A program made the position numbers and the translations under genes. Below, in pieces: positions 34,245 through 45,400 of a stretch of 64,000 nucleotides of DNA (the first letter of the stretch is position 1; every line of letters starts with the position of its first letter). The stretch covers positions 1 through 64,000 of the forward strand of contig JAUMYJ010000003.1 in NCBI GenBank assembly GCA_030528715.1. The letters run 5' to 3'. The DNA is from Bacteroidales bacterium (lineage in GTDB: Bacteria > Bacteroidota > Bacteroidia > Bacteroidales > Bacteroidaceae). Under the pieces are notes generated by a model that was given only the letters and a program-made list of their open reading frames with translations, searched no databases and had not been told where the DNA came from.

Positions 34245-36278
34245 ATGAGTATGGCAGAAGAAACACTAGACACACTTACGACACCTACAGCTGGCTATAC
34301 CGAGGACAATATTCGCCACCTTGAAGATATGGAGCACATTCGTGTGCGCCCTGGTATGTATATCGGACGTTTGGGCGATGGCTCGCAGCCCGAAGATGGT
34401 ATCTACGTGCTGCTTAAAGAGACCATTGACAACTCAATAGACGAGTTTAATCAAGGAGCAGGCAAGCGTATAGAAGTAGACCTTGTAGAGCAACGTGCTG
34501 TGAGTGTGCGCGACTATGGCCGTGGCATACCACAAGGTAAACTTGTGGAGGTAGTTTCTAAACTCAACACAGGGGGGAAGTACGATAGTAAGGCTTTTCA
34601 AAAGAGTGTAGGCCTCAATGGCGTAGGTATGAAAGCTACCAATGCTTTGAGCTCACACTTCACGGTAGCCTCTTATCGTGATGGGAAGGTGCGTCGTTTG
34701 GTATTTACGCGTGGTGAGCTTGTTAGTGATGTAACCGAAACTACTGAGGAAGAAAACGGCACTTACGTGGCTTTTGAGCCCGATGGCTCGCTGTTTAAGA
34801 ATTATAGTTTTCGCTTCGAGTATATCGAGACGATGCTGCGCAACTACACTTACCTCAACACGGGGCTAGCACTCATCTTTAATGGTCGCCGTATCGTTAG
34901 TCGTAATGGCTTGCTTGACCTACTCAAAGACAATATGGTGGCTGATGCACTTTACCCTATTGTACACCTCAAAGGTGAGGACATTGAGATAGCTTTTACG
35001 CATTGCAATCAGAATGGTGAGGAGTATTATTCGTTTGTTAATGGTCAGCACACAACCCAAGGTGGTACACACCAAAGTGCTTACAAGGAGCATTTGGCAC
35101 GCACGATCAAAGAGTTTTACGCTAAAAACTTTGATCTCGTAGATATTCGTGGAGGCCTTGTTGCAGCGATTGCCGTACGTGTGCAAGAACCCCTTTTTGA
35201 GAGCCAAACGAAGATTAAGCTAGGCTCACTTACGACTCAGCCCGATGGGCAAGGTGTAAGTATCAATAAGTTTGTGGGCGACTTCGTGAAAGAACAGGTA
35301 GACAACTTGCTACACCGTCAAAGCGATGTGTCGGAGGCACTTTTAGCCAAAATTCAAGAAAATGAAAAGGAGCGAAAGGCCATGGCAGGCATTACCAAAC
35401 TAGCACGTGAACGTGCTAAAAAGGCCAATCTCAACAATAGTAAGTTGCGCGACTGCCGCCTACACTTCAATGACGACCTACCTACACGCAAAAAGGGAGA
35501 GCCCGTAGAAGACTATCGTGAAAATACGATGATATTTGTGACCGAAGGTCTCTCGGCTAGTGGCTCTATCACAACGTGTAGAGATGTCAATACCCAAGCG
35601 GTGTTTAGTCTACGTGGCAAACCTCTGAACTGTTTTGCACATACGAAGAAGGTTGTTTACGAGAACGAGGAGTTTAACCTTTTGCAAGCTGCACTCAACA
35701 TCGAAGATGGCCTTGATGGGTTGCGTTATAACAAGGTGATTATTGCTACTGATGCCGATGTTGATGGCATGCACATTCGCTTGTTACTCTCTACGTTTTT
35801 CCTCAAATTTTTTCCAGAGCTTGTGCGCAAAGGGCATGTCTATGTGCTACAAACTCCCCTCTTTCGTGTCCGAAACAAAAAGAAAGCAACCCGCTCAAAA
35901 ACAGACGACCTTATTATTGACGATAAAGCTGCTGGAGCTGCGCTGCTTAAAAAGACTAAGAGCACACGTAGTGAGTACGAAACTATTTATTGCTATTCCG
36001 ACGAAGAGCGTATAGCAGCTATTCGAAAGCTGTCACCCAATCCTGAAATTACTCGTTTTAAGGGGTTAGGTGAGATTTCGGCCGATGAGTTTGCACATTT
36101 CATAGGTCCCGAGATGCGGATTGAGCAATTGCATCTTAGTAAGAGCGACCAAGTAGCCGAACTACTCACATACTACATGGGCAAGAATACGCCCGAGCGT
36201 CAGCAATTCATTATCGAAAATCTCATTGTCGAAGAAGACCCAGCCGACTTTGCTGCTGATACCGAAACTCTTGTATAA
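34245..36278 (+). CDS. parE: DNA topoisomerase IV subunit B
   Basis: 677 residues. GHKL ATPase domain: [12 protein letters not shown] (Mg-binding Asn), [25 protein letters not shown]. Toprim domain: [32 protein letters not shown] and [12 protein letters not shown]. The EGLSASGS form, rather than EGDSAGGSA of GyrB, identifies ParE. C-terminus: [22 protein letters not shown]. It works with ParC to unlink daughter chromosomes; parC is not adjacent here. coaD follows after 9 bp. Confidence 0.93.
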   Translation: MSMAEETLDTLTTPTAGYTEDNIRHLEDMEHIRVRPGMYIGRLGDGSQPEDGIYVLLKETIDNSIDEFNQGAGKRIEVDLVEQRAVSVRDYGRGIPQGKLVEVVSKLNTGGKYDSKAFQKSVGLNGVGMKATNALSSHFTVASYRDGKVRRLVFTRGELVSDVTETTEEENGTYVAFEPDGSLFKNYSFRFEYIETMLRNYTYLNTGLALIFNGRRIVSRNGLLDLLKDNMVADALYPIVHLKGEDIEIAFTHCNQNGEEYYSFVNGQHTTQGGTHQSAYKEHLARTIKEFYAKNFDLVDIRGGLVAAIAVRVQEPLFESQTKIKLGSLTTQPDGQGVSINKFVGDFVKEQVDNLLHRQSDVSEALLAKIQENEKERKAMAGITKLARERAKKANLNNSKLRDCRLHFNDDLPTRKKGEPVEDYRENTMIFVTEGLSASGSITTCRDVNTQAVFSLRGKPLNCFAHTKKVVYENEEFNLLQAALNIEDGLDGLRYNKVIIATDADVDGMHIRLLLSTFFLKFFPELVRKGHVYVLQTPLFRVRNKKKATRSKTDDLIIDDKAAGAALLKKTKSTRSEYETIYCYSDEERIAAIRKLSPNPEITRFKGLGEISADEFAHFIGPEMRIEQLHLSKSDQVAELLTYYMGKNTPERQQFIIENLIVEEDPADFAADTETLV

Positions 36279-36287
36279 CGTTTAGCC

Positions 36288-36758
36288 ATGTCAGAGACCA
36301 ACGCACGTATAGCTATTTTCCCTGGTAGCTTTGACCCCTTTACCATTGGCCATGCCAGTATCGTAAGGCGTGGTTTACCCATGTTTGACCGCATCATTAT
36401 CGGTGTCGGAGTTAATGAGAGCAAACGCACGTTTTATGGCAGTGTAGAACGTGTAGAGCAGATACGACAGCTTTATGCCGGCGAGCCACGTGTCACCGTA
36501 GAGGCTTACACTGACCTTACCATAGACTTTGCACAGCGCATGGGGGCTTCGTTTATATTGCGCGGTCTGCGCTCAGTCAAAGACTTTGAGTACGAGCGTG
36601 ATATTGCCACGATGAACCACCGTCTCTCGGGTATCGAGACGGTGTTGCTCTTTACCGAGCCTGAGTATAGTAGCATCTCATCAAGTGTGGTGCGCGAACT
36701 TATTCATTATAATAAAGACGTGTCGGCCTTTGTGCCTACCAAAGATAACCTGAAATGA
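36288..36758 (+). CDS. coaD: Phosphopantetheine adenylyltransferase
   Basis: 156 residues. It catalyses the penultimate step of coenzyme A synthesis (4'-phosphopantetheine + ATP). The nucleotidyltransferase motif GSFDPFTIGHASIV is at residues 13-25 and the second motif EYSSISSSVVREL near 127-139. The stop overlaps the start of the S41 protease (ATGA at 36755-36758), indicating translational coupling. Confidence 0.95.
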   Translation: MSETNARIAIFPGSFDPFTIGHASIVRRGLPMFDRIIIGVGVNESKRTFYGSVERVEQIRQLYAGEPRVTVEAYTDLTIDFAQRMGASFILRGLRSVKDFEYERDIATMNHRLSGIETVLLFTEPEYSSISSSVVRELIHYNKDVSAFVPTKDNLK

Positions 36759-38335
36759 AGTACTTTCTAACTCTCTTATACCTCATGCTTTGTGCAAGCG
36801 TATTACCCCTAAAAGCACAGGCACAGGGCGATATAGAAGCGGTGTTACGCAAAGTTAATGTAGCTCAGATGGCCATTAACTACCTCTACGTGGATAGTGT
36901 AGACAATGGTAAAGTGGCCGAAGATGCTATCCGCGGCATGCTTCAAGCACTCGACCCACACTCGACATATACTAATGTCGAGGAAACCAAAAAGTTTACA
37001 GAGCCACTTGCAGGCAATTTTGATGGTATCGGTGTGCAGTTTAACATCGTGACCGATACCGTTGTCGTGATTAAGCCCGTACGTGGTGGTCCAAGCGAAA
37101 GGGCAGGTGTTCGTATGGGCGACCGTATCGTAGGAGTGAATGGCCATAACATCGCAGGGCAAAAACTTAGCCGAGATAGCATCATGAAGCTACTCCGTGG
37201 TCCACGTGGTACGATAGCCGAGCTCGTTGTGGTGCGCCCATCAGTGGGCAATAAGCTACATCATTTTCGTGTCAAGCGCGATAAGATACCACTTGTGGCC
37301 ATTGAGGCGGCCTATATGCTTACGCCTACGGTAGGGCTTATTCGCTTTGATAGCTTTGGGGCTAATACGCATCAAGCTTTTGTCGAGGCCATGCTAAGAT
37401 TGCGCAAGCAGGGCATGACTGACTTGATCATTGACCTGCAAAGCAATGGGGGCGGATACCTTGGTGCTGCCGTGAGTATCGCGAGCGAATTTTTGAGTTC
37501 GGGCGATTTGGTGGTCTATACGAAAGGCCGTACACAGCCGTTGCAAGAGTTTCGTGCTACTTCTGGCGGGCGCATGCCACAGGGGCGCGTGGTAGTGCTC
37601 ATTGATGAGTTTAGTGCTTCGGCTGCTGAGATTTTAGCAGGTGCCTTGCAAGACCACGACCGCGCCACCATCATTGGCCGCCGTAGCTTTGGCAAAGGGT
37701 TGGTACAGCGTCCTATTGACTTGCCCGATGGCTCTATGATACGCCTTACCACAGCACACTACTACACGCCCTCTGGCCGAGATATACAAAAGCCTTATGT
37801 CAAGGGTAAAAAAGACGACTACGAGCGCGACCTCCTCAATCGCTTTGAGCATGGCGAGTTTATGCATCAAGATAGCATTTTGCTAGTCGATTCGCTCAAA
37901 GTATTCACGCTCAAGAAACATCGCCCTGTGTATGGTGGCGGTGGTATTATGCCCGATATTTTTGTGCCAGTAGACACTACGGCCAATCCGCTCTACTACC
38001 GTAAATTGAGTCGTTTACCCTCATTTCATGAGTTGCTACTTACCTACACCGACCGCGAAAGCAAACGCTTACGTAAACGCTATCCTACAATCGCTGAGTT
38101 TCGTCGGCACTTTGCCGTGCCACAGCATCTCACCGATACTCTTCAAGCACGTGCTGCGGCTGATAGTATTGTTGCCAGAGATGAGGCCGAGGCTACACAG
38201 AGCCTTGCGCGCTTGCGCCATTTGCTCAAAGCACTTATTGCCCGCAATTTGTGGGACTCGTCTGAATTCTACGAAGTGATATACGAAGACGACCCCATCG
38301 TACAGCGCGCTTTGGCTGTTTTGCGCGAGGAGTAA
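36755..38335 (+). CDS. C-terminal processing protease, S41 family (second of two)
   Basis: 526 residues. Signal peptide MKYFLTLLYLMLCASVLPLKAQA. PDZ domain at ~residues 75-165 (GNFDGIGVQFNIVTDTVVVIKPVRGGPSERAGVRMGDRI). Catalytic core DLQSNGGGYLGAAV and IDEFSASAAEILAGALQDHDRATIIGRRSFGKGLVQ with the Ser/Lys dyad. The C-terminal ~140 residues are charged helices. It has the same architecture as the protease at 16661 but differs throughout, so the two are old paralogues. The ATGA overlap with coaD couples their translation. Confidence 0.92.
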   Translation: MKYFLTLLYLMLCASVLPLKAQAQGDIEAVLRKVNVAQMAINYLYVDSVDNGKVAEDAIRGMLQALDPHSTYTNVEETKKFTEPLAGNFDGIGVQFNIVTDTVVVIKPVRGGPSERAGVRMGDRIVGVNGHNIAGQKLSRDSIMKLLRGPRGTIAELVVVRPSVGNKLHHFRVKRDKIPLVAIEAAYMLTPTVGLIRFDSFGANTHQAFVEAMLRLRKQGMTDLIIDLQSNGGGYLGAAVSIASEFLSSGDLVVYTKGRTQPLQEFRATSGGRMPQGRVVVLIDEFSASAAEILAGALQDHDRATIIGRRSFGKGLVQRPIDLPDGSMIRLTTAHYYTPSGRDIQKPYVKGKKDDYERDLLNRFEHGEFMHQDSILLVDSLKVFTLKKHRPVYGGGGIMPDIFVPVDTTANPLYYRKLSRLPSFHELLLTYTDRESKRLRKRYPTIAEFRRHFAVPQHLTDTLQARAAADSIVARDEAEATQSLARLRHLLKALIARNLWDSSEFYEVIYEDDPIVQRALAVLREE

Positions 38336-38423
38336 GTGGCGGTGTATTGAGCATGTTAAATCGGGAATTGACTGAATGCTTAAATAAGAGGTCGCGTTTA
38401 TTTTTAGTGCGAAGTTGGTATAT

Positions 38424-38460
38424 GAAGATGTAATGCAGCGAAGTGTTGTATTACATCTTC
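38424..38460 (+). terminator. Terminator after the parE-coaD-protease operon
   Basis: Arms GAAGATGTAATGCA and TGTATTACATCTTC pair with one G-T, 9-nt loop, followed by TGTTTTATGG. The rest of the gap to 38653 holds only the promoter below. Confidence 0.65.
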
Positions 38461-38536
38461 TGTTTTATGGGTAATTTTTGTGTTTTGTCTACATTATTCT
38501 GCGGTGTTGATAAGGGGGTTATTCCTCAGAAATGCG

Positions 38537-38544
38537 TAACTTTG
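38537..38544 (+). promoter_or_regulatory. -7 element of the HAD-RibF gene
   Basis: TAACTTTG, matching TAnnTTTG. The leader would be about 100 nt. Confidence 0.5.
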
Positions 38545-38653
38545 TATGTTGCACCCTTTATATTTAGCTTGTGTTAAACGGATTGCTGGCTAATGTAGCC
38601 ATGTAGTCAATGAGTGGTAGCTGGGTGTTTACTTATGTTATGCGACAGATTTC

Positions 38654-40315
38654 ATGGTACATCATACGATAGTTTCTACTTCTCTTCCGCGTCCGCTGGC
38701 TAGCTATAAAGCCATACTCTTTGACTATGGCGGTGTGCTGGTAGACCTTGACAAGGTGCGGGCTTTTCAGGCTTTTGATGCCTTGGGTATGGACATTCGC
38801 CCTTACATCGGGTTGTATGGTCAGCAGGCATTGTTTGGTGGTTTAGAGCGGGGTGAGCTTACGGTGGCCGAGTTTTGTACAGCGTTGCGTGAGGCAACAG
38901 GCTGTACTAACGCTACCGATGCTCAAATCGTCACTGCGTGGCAGCAATTTACCTTAGGTGTACCTGCCGAGCGCTTGGCTTTGCTGTGGCGTCTACAACG
39001 CACACATCGCCTGTGCTTGATTAGCAATACGAGCTTGATACATTGGGCCGAGGCTGAGCAGGCGTATCTTTGCTCACCCCATGGTGCCGTGCGTAAACTC
39101 TTTACAGAGGTGTTTTTGTCTTATGAGCTAGGACTCGAAAAACCCTCGCCGGCTATTTTTGAGCTCGTGCTTGGTCGGTTGGGGCTTACGGCACAAGAAG
39201 TGTTACTCGTAGACGATAGTGTAGCCAACTGTGAGGCAGCTATGGCCTTAGGTATAGATAGCTTGCAAGCGGCAGCCGATGGTGCATGGGTAGCTGCCTT
39301 TGAACCATTGCTACCTACTGCACAGGTACACCATGAGCTCACGGCAGACCTAGCCTCTTCCATCGGTGACTCTGTGGCTACCATAGGCTTTTTTGATGGT
39401 GTACATAGTGGCCATCGCGCGCTACTAGCACAAGTCATACGTGCGGCCAAAGCTGCTGGGCGCGCATCGGTAGCCATTACTTTTGCACAGCATCCCCGTA
39501 TGGTGGTAGATGCTACGTTTCAGCCTGCCCTCTTGCTGAGTGATGCTGCACGCATCGCTGCCTTAGCCACTACGGGGGTAGACCACGTAGTTGTGCTACC
39601 TTTTGACCGTGCAATGGCAGGGCTTACGGCCAAGGCTTTTATGCAAGAAGTGTTATACGATACACTTGCGGTGCGACAGCTATTTATCGGGCACGACCAC
39701 CGCTTTGGCCGTGGCCGTACCGAGGGCTTTGCAGATTACGTGGCCTATGGCGTAGAGATGGGTATGGCTGTGCAACAGGCTGAGCGCTATCATTTTGGTG
39801 CATATGTGCCTAGCAGTTCTGCCATTCGTGCTTTGCTGTATGAAGGTGAGGTGAGCTTAGCGGGAGCTATGTTACAAGGGGCTTATACGCTTGTGGGTAC
39901 AGTGGTAACAGGCCGTCAAGTAGGGCGTACGATAGGTTTTCCTACGGCCAATGTGCAGCTTAGTGACCCTTACCGCCTAGTGCCAGCCGCAGGTGTTTAC
40001 CTTGTGCGCACTAGTCGGGGGTATGGTGTGATGAATATAGGCCATCGCCCAACGTTTGCTGACACCTCTTCGCTACGCACGCTCGAAGTACATCTTTTTG
40101 ATACCAGTGCCGACCTTTATGGGCAAACGCTTTCTGTGAGCCTCTTGGCCTATTTACGTCCCGAGCAGCGTTTTGCTTCGGTAGAGGCTCTGGTAGCGCA
40201 GATACAGCAAGACTGCGCCACTGCACGTGAGTTGTTGGCCAATGGGCGTTGGCGACATGTTTACCCCTCTCCTACACTCACACTTCCTCTTGTATATTCA
40301 CATACCATAGTTTGA
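38654..40315 (+). CDS. ribF: Fusion of a HAD phosphatase with riboflavin kinase/FAD synthetase (RibF)
   Basis: 553 residues in one uninterrupted frame. Residues ~18-212 are a HAD hydrolase of the YihX-like class: Asp24 in ILFDYGGVLVDLD, SNTS near 124-127, Lys163 in GLEKPSP, and the acidic pair Asp187-Asp188 in LLVDDSVANCEAA. A ~25-residue linker follows. Residues ~240-395 are the FAD synthetase nucleotidyltransferase (GFFDGVHSGHRALL with HSGH at 251-254; FIGHDHRFGRGR), and ~400-540 the riboflavin kinase (GRTIGFPTANVQL, GVMNIGHRPTF, EVHLFD). RibF makes FMN and FAD. The HAD part could be the unassigned dephosphorylation step of riboflavin synthesis or an FMN hydrolase. The CPBP gene follows after 7 bp. 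Confidence 0.9.
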   Translation: MVHHTIVSTSLPRPLASYKAILFDYGGVLVDLDKVRAFQAFDALGMDIRPYIGLYGQQALFGGLERGELTVAEFCTALREATGCTNATDAQIVTAWQQFTLGVPAERLALLWRLQRTHRLCLISNTSLIHWAEAEQAYLCSPHGAVRKLFTEVFLSYELGLEKPSPAIFELVLGRLGLTAQEVLLVDDSVANCEAAMALGIDSLQAAADGAWVAAFEPLLPTAQVHHELTADLASSIGDSVATIGFFDGVHSGHRALLAQVIRAAKAAGRASVAITFAQHPRMVVDATFQPALLLSDAARIAALATTGVDHVVVLPFDRAMAGLTAKAFMQEVLYDTLAVRQLFIGHDHRFGRGRTEGFADYVAYGVEMGMAVQQAERYHFGAYVPSSSAIRALLYEGEVSLAGAMLQGAYTLVGTVVTGRQVGRTIGFPTANVQLSDPYRLVPAAGVYLVRTSRGYGVMNIGHRPTFADTSSLRTLEVHLFDTSADLYGQTLSVSLLAYLRPEQRFASVEALVAQIQQDCATARELLANGRWRHVYPSPTLTLPLVYSHTIV

Positions 40316-40322
40316 TAACTTT

Positions 40323-41183
40323 ATGCTCAAAGCTCTAGCTCTGATTACCATTTTTTTTAGTGTGCAATTTACGTGTTCTACGGCAGCTTTGTTGTGGCTT
40401 AATCGTCATGATTTTGCTCATTTCGATCCCCTGCTCATCGTACAGCCCGAACACTCGCTCACACTATTGCTGAGTACGTTGGCCTCATTTATCCTCACTT
40501 TTTTGCTAGTGTGGGCTATGGGGCTGGTACGTCGGCGTTTGGTGCCTCAACAGTCACGTGCGTTGCCTACGCGCCGTGTGTGGCGTGGCACTTTTTGGCT
40601 TCTTTTGGCTTGGTTGCCGTTGACATTTATCATAGCCATCTGCACCGAATTGCTAGGCTTGCAAGACACGGCAGCCCCTCTATTCGAGCAGATGTTAGCA
40701 CACCCCTTCTTGGCTATTGTGACGCTTTGCCTTGTGGGGCCTATGGTAGAGGAATGGGTCTTTCGTGAGGGAGTCTTGCGCCAGCTTCACTTGTCGCGTA
40801 GTAACAAGTTTTGGGCTGTCGTTTTGAGTGCATTAGCCTTTGGCTTAGTTCATCTCAACCCAGTACAAATCTTTGCAGCCACGCTTTTGGGTCTACTTTT
40901 AGGCTGGCTCTATGTGCGTATAGGTGATGTGCGCCAACCTATGCTGTTGCATGTGTTCAACAATAGCTTAAGCCTTGGACTGATGTATGTCACGCATCAC
41001 TATGGCCTGCCCGATACACTGCAAGCTACGGTGCGCTTAGTGCTTCCACGCCTGCCTTTATGGCAAGAGGTTGGGCTGCTCTCGCTGGTGCTATTGCTCC
41101 TGGCAGCTAGTGCGCTTTACGCCCTTTACCGCTGGTCGCGTGTGGCTGAGCCGATGCCTGAGCGTGCTTATTTTGAGCAATAG
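40323..41183 (+). CDS. CPBP-family intramembrane metalloprotease (Abi/CaaX type)
   Basis: 286 residues with about eight hydrophobic segments. The CPBP signature is complete: Glu143-Glu144-x3-Arg148 in VEEWVFREGVLRQL, then FGLVHLNPVQIF with a catalytic His, then QPMLLHVFNNSL with the last His. Bacterial members process membrane proteins or peptides; none of the neighbours is an obvious substrate. It is 7 bp behind the HAD-RibF gene. Confidence 0.88.
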   Translation: MLKALALITIFFSVQFTCSTAALLWLNRHDFAHFDPLLIVQPEHSLTLLLSTLASFILTFLLVWAMGLVRRRLVPQQSRALPTRRVWRGTFWLLLAWLPLTFIIAICTELLGLQDTAAPLFEQMLAHPFLAIVTLCLVGPMVEEWVFREGVLRQLHLSRSNKFWAVVLSALAFGLVHLNPVQIFAATLLGLLLGWLYVRIGDVRQPMLLHVFNNSLSLGLMYVTHHYGLPDTLQATVRLVLPRLPLWQEVGLLSLVLLLLAASALYALYRWSRVAEPMPERAYFEQ

Positions 41184-41219
41184 CTACTTTGAACTATTCG
41201 ATTTCTAGACCAAAGCCAT

Positions 41220-41303
41220 TGTATCGTGTCGGGATACACATGTATCGCGTCACGAAACGAATGTCTGCAGACTTCGGACAAACGTACCGCGTCATGGCAC
41301 AAC
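41220..41303. repeat. Intergenic palindromic array D (four 19-bp units, period 21)
   Basis: Units at 41220-41238, 41241-41259, 41262-41280 and 41283-41301 with linkers CA, AA, AA. Ends are TGT or CGT and ACA or ACG. Unit 2 (TGTATCGCGTCACGAAACG) nearly equals unit 1 of array C, and unit 3 resembles unit 2 of array F. Units 1 and 2 are inverted copies at 15 of 19 positions. It lies between tandem plus-strand genes, 66 bp before the dusB start. Confidence 0.82.
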
Positions 41304-41369
41304 ACTCTAGTCAAAGACTGTGTTTTGGCACAGCAACCCTTATAACAATAGACCATTAAAACTCAACTC

Positions 41370-42416
41370 ATGCAAATAGGAAATCTTAATTTAGGGTATC
41401 GTCCCGTGTTACTTGCCCCGATGGAAGATGTGACCGACTTAGGCTTTCGTCTACTTTGTCGCCGTTTGGGGGCAACGATGGTGTATAGCGAGTTTGTAGC
41501 TGCCGAAGCACTTGTGCGTATGATACCCAGTACACTCAATAAGCTCACGACCTGCGATGAAGAGCGTCCCGTTGTGATACAAATCTATGGGCACGACCCC
41601 ATAGCAATGCGCGATGCTGCGCAAATCGTAGAAGAGCGTGCTCGTCCCGATATTATTGACATCAACTTTGGTTGCCCCGTGAAACGCGTAGCTTGTAAAG
41701 GTGATGGTAAGGCAGCAGGCTCGGGTTTGCTCAAAGACACTCCCCGTATGATAGACATTATGCGTGAGGTGGTAGCTAGTGTCAAAACACCCGTGACGGC
41801 TAAAACACGCCTTGGCTGGGACGAGCAAAACAAAATCATTGTAGACCTAGCCGAAGAGATGCAAGATACGGGTATTCAAGCCTTGACTATACATGGCCGT
41901 ACGCGCTCGCAAATGTATCGTGGTGAGGCCGACTGGACACTTATTGGTGAGGTAAAGCGTAACCCACGCATGCATATTCCTATCATAGGTAATGGCGATA
42001 TTGAAAGTGGTGAAGATGCTTTGCGAGGGTTTGAGCACTATGGTGTAGATGCTGTCATGGTAGGTCGTGCTACGTTTGGTCGTCCGTGGATTTTTAAGGA
42101 AATTCACGATATGCTGCACCCCGATGCTAAGCATGAGGTAGGCGAGTTTTTGACGAGTGATTACCCTGTGATGTCAGCCGACTGGAAACTTGATGTGCTC
42201 AAAGAGCAAGTGCGTGAGAGTGTAGCACGCATTGATGAGGTGCGTGGCATTCGCCATGTGCGTCGCCATTTGGCTGCCTCACCTGTGTTTAAGAACATTC
42301 CCAACTTTCGCGACCTGCGCATAGCTATGCTACGTGCAGAGACGGTAGAGCGTGTCTTTGCTCTGATTGAAGAGGCACGTCCTATGGTGCGTAGCATACA
42401 CACCACTGCCGAATAA
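41370..42416 (+). CDS. dusB: tRNA-dihydrouridine synthase, DusB family
   Basis: 348 residues. FMN-dependent TIM barrel that reduces uridines in tRNA. The N-terminus VLLAPMEDVTDLGFRLLCRRLGATMVYSEF, the block DIINFGCPVKRVACKGDGKAAGSGLL with the catalytic Cys, and IHGRTRSQMYRGEADW (phosphate-binding arm) are diagnostic. A C-terminal RNA-binding helical domain follows (~260-340). It starts downstream of array D and is followed by tamB after 21 bp. Confidence 0.94.
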   Translation: MQIGNLNLGYRPVLLAPMEDVTDLGFRLLCRRLGATMVYSEFVAAEALVRMIPSTLNKLTTCDEERPVVIQIYGHDPIAMRDAAQIVEERARPDIIDINFGCPVKRVACKGDGKAAGSGLLKDTPRMIDIMREVVASVKTPVTAKTRLGWDEQNKIIVDLAEEMQDTGIQALTIHGRTRSQMYRGEADWTLIGEVKRNPRMHIPIIGNGDIESGEDALRGFEHYGVDAVMVGRATFGRPWIFKEIHDMLHPDAKHEVGEFLTSDYPVMSADWKLDVLKEQVRESVARIDEVRGIRHVRRHLAASPVFKNIPNFRDLRIAMLRAETVERVFALIEEARPMVRSIHTTAE

Positions 42417-42437
42417 TACCTAAAACGCTGACAACTT

Positions 42438-45400
42438 ATGTCTCAATCCACGCCAAAACCCGCAGTAAAATCTACTCTATACCGCCGTATCCTACGCTGG
42501 CTATTATGGCTGGTGGTCACACCATTTGTACTTTTTGCACTATTGACGGTGCTGATTTATTTGCCACCTATACAGCGATGGGCGGTAGATAAGGTGTCGT
42601 CTGAGATGGGCGAGCGCCTAGGCCTTGATGTGCGTGTGGGTGATGTGCGACTAAGCTTTCCACTTGACCTTGTACTTAGTGAGGTAGTGACTACTACCAA
42701 AGGTGTACCTACCGATACGCTGCTAGCCGTAGATCGTATGGCCGTAGTGGTAGAGGTATGGCCACTTTTAGCGGAGCAACAAGCCAATGTAGAGGGTTTT
42801 GCTCTCTATGGTGCTACGGTAAATAGCAAAGACCTTATACCAGATACTGAGCTGCGTGGCTATATCGGCCGTGTAGAAGCCAATGCACGAGGCATTAACT
42901 GGGCAGAACAAATTGTAGATTTGCAGCGTGTGCGTCTAGAAAAGACCACTATGCAGGTATTGTTGAGTGATACGGCTAAGGCCGATACTGCTGCCGAGCC
43001 TACGCAGTGGCGCATTCGCTTAGGGCAAGCAGATATTCGCCAAACGGCTTTCGACGTGCGTATGCCTCACGATAGTATGCGTATCGCAGCAACGTTGGAC
43101 ATGGCGCAGTTGCGTGAGGGCGATTTTGATTTGGGAAACGCTGTCTATCGCGTCACACACACGTCTCTGCGTAAGAGTAGCTTGCGTTATGATTTGCCTC
43201 ATGTGGGCAGGGCTACGATAGGTTTTGATGCAGCCCATATAGCGGTAGATAGTCTAGACGTTGCGATAGATAGCATTTATTATAGCAGTTCGGGCGACCT
43301 CTCTATGTTACTTAGCCATTTGGCACTGCGTGAGCAGTCGGGCATTCGTGTAGATAGTTTGCGTGCTAAGGTCACGATGGATAGTTTGCGCGTAGCTGTG
43401 CCGTACTTTGTGGCTGTATTGCCACAGAGTAGACTAGAAGGCCATTTGCAAAGCACGTTTGCTGCGCTTGAAAGTGGCCGTGGTGGCTTGCTTATGGGCG
43501 AGATAAAAGGAGTGTTAGGACGTACAGATTTACTTGACTTGACTCCCCAAGCCAAAACATGGGTGAGTGCATTGCCATCAGTTCCTTTGCATGTGGCAGT
43601 AGCTGTACGTGGTAATGTGGATAGTCTGAGGCTTACACGTGTCGAGGCTGGCTGGCCAGGTGTGGCACAACTTGATGTGAGTGGTGGGTTGAGGCAAGTG
43701 ATGAGTGGAGCTCCACAAGGACAGCTCCGCTTAGGGCTTCGCTTGCATAACACTAAATCTTTACAACCACTATTACAGCAGGCTGGAGCTACTGACGTGG
43801 TATTGCCTCATGGGTTGGCAGTGCATGGGCGAGTAGACCTTTTACCGAAGGAAGACTATACATTTGCACTACGCACGATACTACAAGGTGGTAGTTTACA
43901 AGTAACGGGTCGTATTAACCCTAGTTCAGAGCATTACGATGCGCGTGTTGCTATGCAGCGTTTCCCAGTAGCACGCTTTATGCCTAGCTTGGCCATGACT
44001 CCACTCACAGCTACATGCTCGGTTAAAGGGGCTGGCTTTGACGTGTTTAAGCCTAGTACACGTGTAGCTGTGCAAGCCAACGTGCGTGAGGGAAATATAG
44101 CAACGTATCATCTAGCCAACCTCTCAACCGAAGGTACGATTAGCGGAGGAGCGGCTAATATGCGACTAACCCTTACAACACCGCAGCTGATGGCTTCTGC
44201 CCAGCTTCGTGCCACACTAGGTGCACGTCTTATTGAAGGGAAGCTGATGGGGCAAGTAGACCATGCAGATTTGCACGCGCTAGGTCTTACGGCTGACACC
44301 ATGGCTATTGCTACGCAGACACAGCTGAGTTTCTCGCTCGATCGTAAAGGTGTCAATATTGAGGCACAAGGCAGTGTGGAAGACTTACGCATAAGCACAC
44401 CCAAGCAAACCATGTTGCTTGACGACCTCGCACTACGCCTTGCCACAACCAAAGATACCACTCAGCTACAATGTACTGCGGGCGATCTTGACCTGCAACT
44501 CAATGCGCAAGGTGGCTGGGAAAAGCTATCACAGCGTTTGGGTGAGCTGGGTAAAGAGCTTGCACAGCAGCTCGAACGTAAACAGCTTGATCATGAACGC
44601 TTGCGCCAGCAGCTGCCACTCGTTAATGTGTTTATGACAGCCGGTAGCCGTAATCCTTTGGCTGCACTTATGGTGCACAATGGACTTGACTTTTCATCGC
44701 TGTTCCTCTCACTTGATATAAGCCCGATAGAAGGTATCAATGGTGTGGGACGTATGGACTCACTACGCCGTGGTAGGCTCTTGATAGATGCAGCGCATTT
44801 GGCTGTTATTCATGACTCCTCTGGCTTGCGTAGTGAATTGTCAATAGACAATAGCTCACGTCGTAACCCCAATCGATTTACGGCTAACTTACGTGCGAAC
44901 CTCCTCCCCACAGGGTTTAGCACCGATTTGACCTACCTAGATGCAAAAGGCAAAATGGGTATGATGCTTGGTGTTAAAGCCGAAGTAAGTGACTCGGGGC
45001 TACGTGCAACGCTCTATCCTGAGGTTGCTACGGTGGCTTATCGCCAATTTCGAATCAATACCGACAATTATGTTGCTTTGATGCGCGACAAACGTATACT
45101 CGCTAATGTAAACTTGCTGGCTGACGACGGTACGAACTTGCGCCTCTTTAATACCGACCGTGAAGATGGTGCTAATGATATAACCGCCTCCATAGCTAAG
45201 CTCAACCTAGGCGAGCTCTCGGCCGTAGTGCCTTATATGCCATCGCTCGCAGGAATGCTGTCGGGTGATGTGCATCTTGTGCGCCAAGGTGATGTGGTGT
45301 CAGTAGCTTACTCTTTGGGCGTGTCTGAAATGGGGTACGAAGGGGTAGCTTTGGGTAATTTAGGGCTCGATGGTGCGCTTTTCCCACAGCAAGGCGATAA

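Noticed and set aside
38654..40315. HAD-RibF as two genes joined by a sequencing error
   Set aside because: The frame is continuous, the linker is protein-like, and there is no start codon with a plausible leader at the RibF boundary that would be expected for a separate gene.
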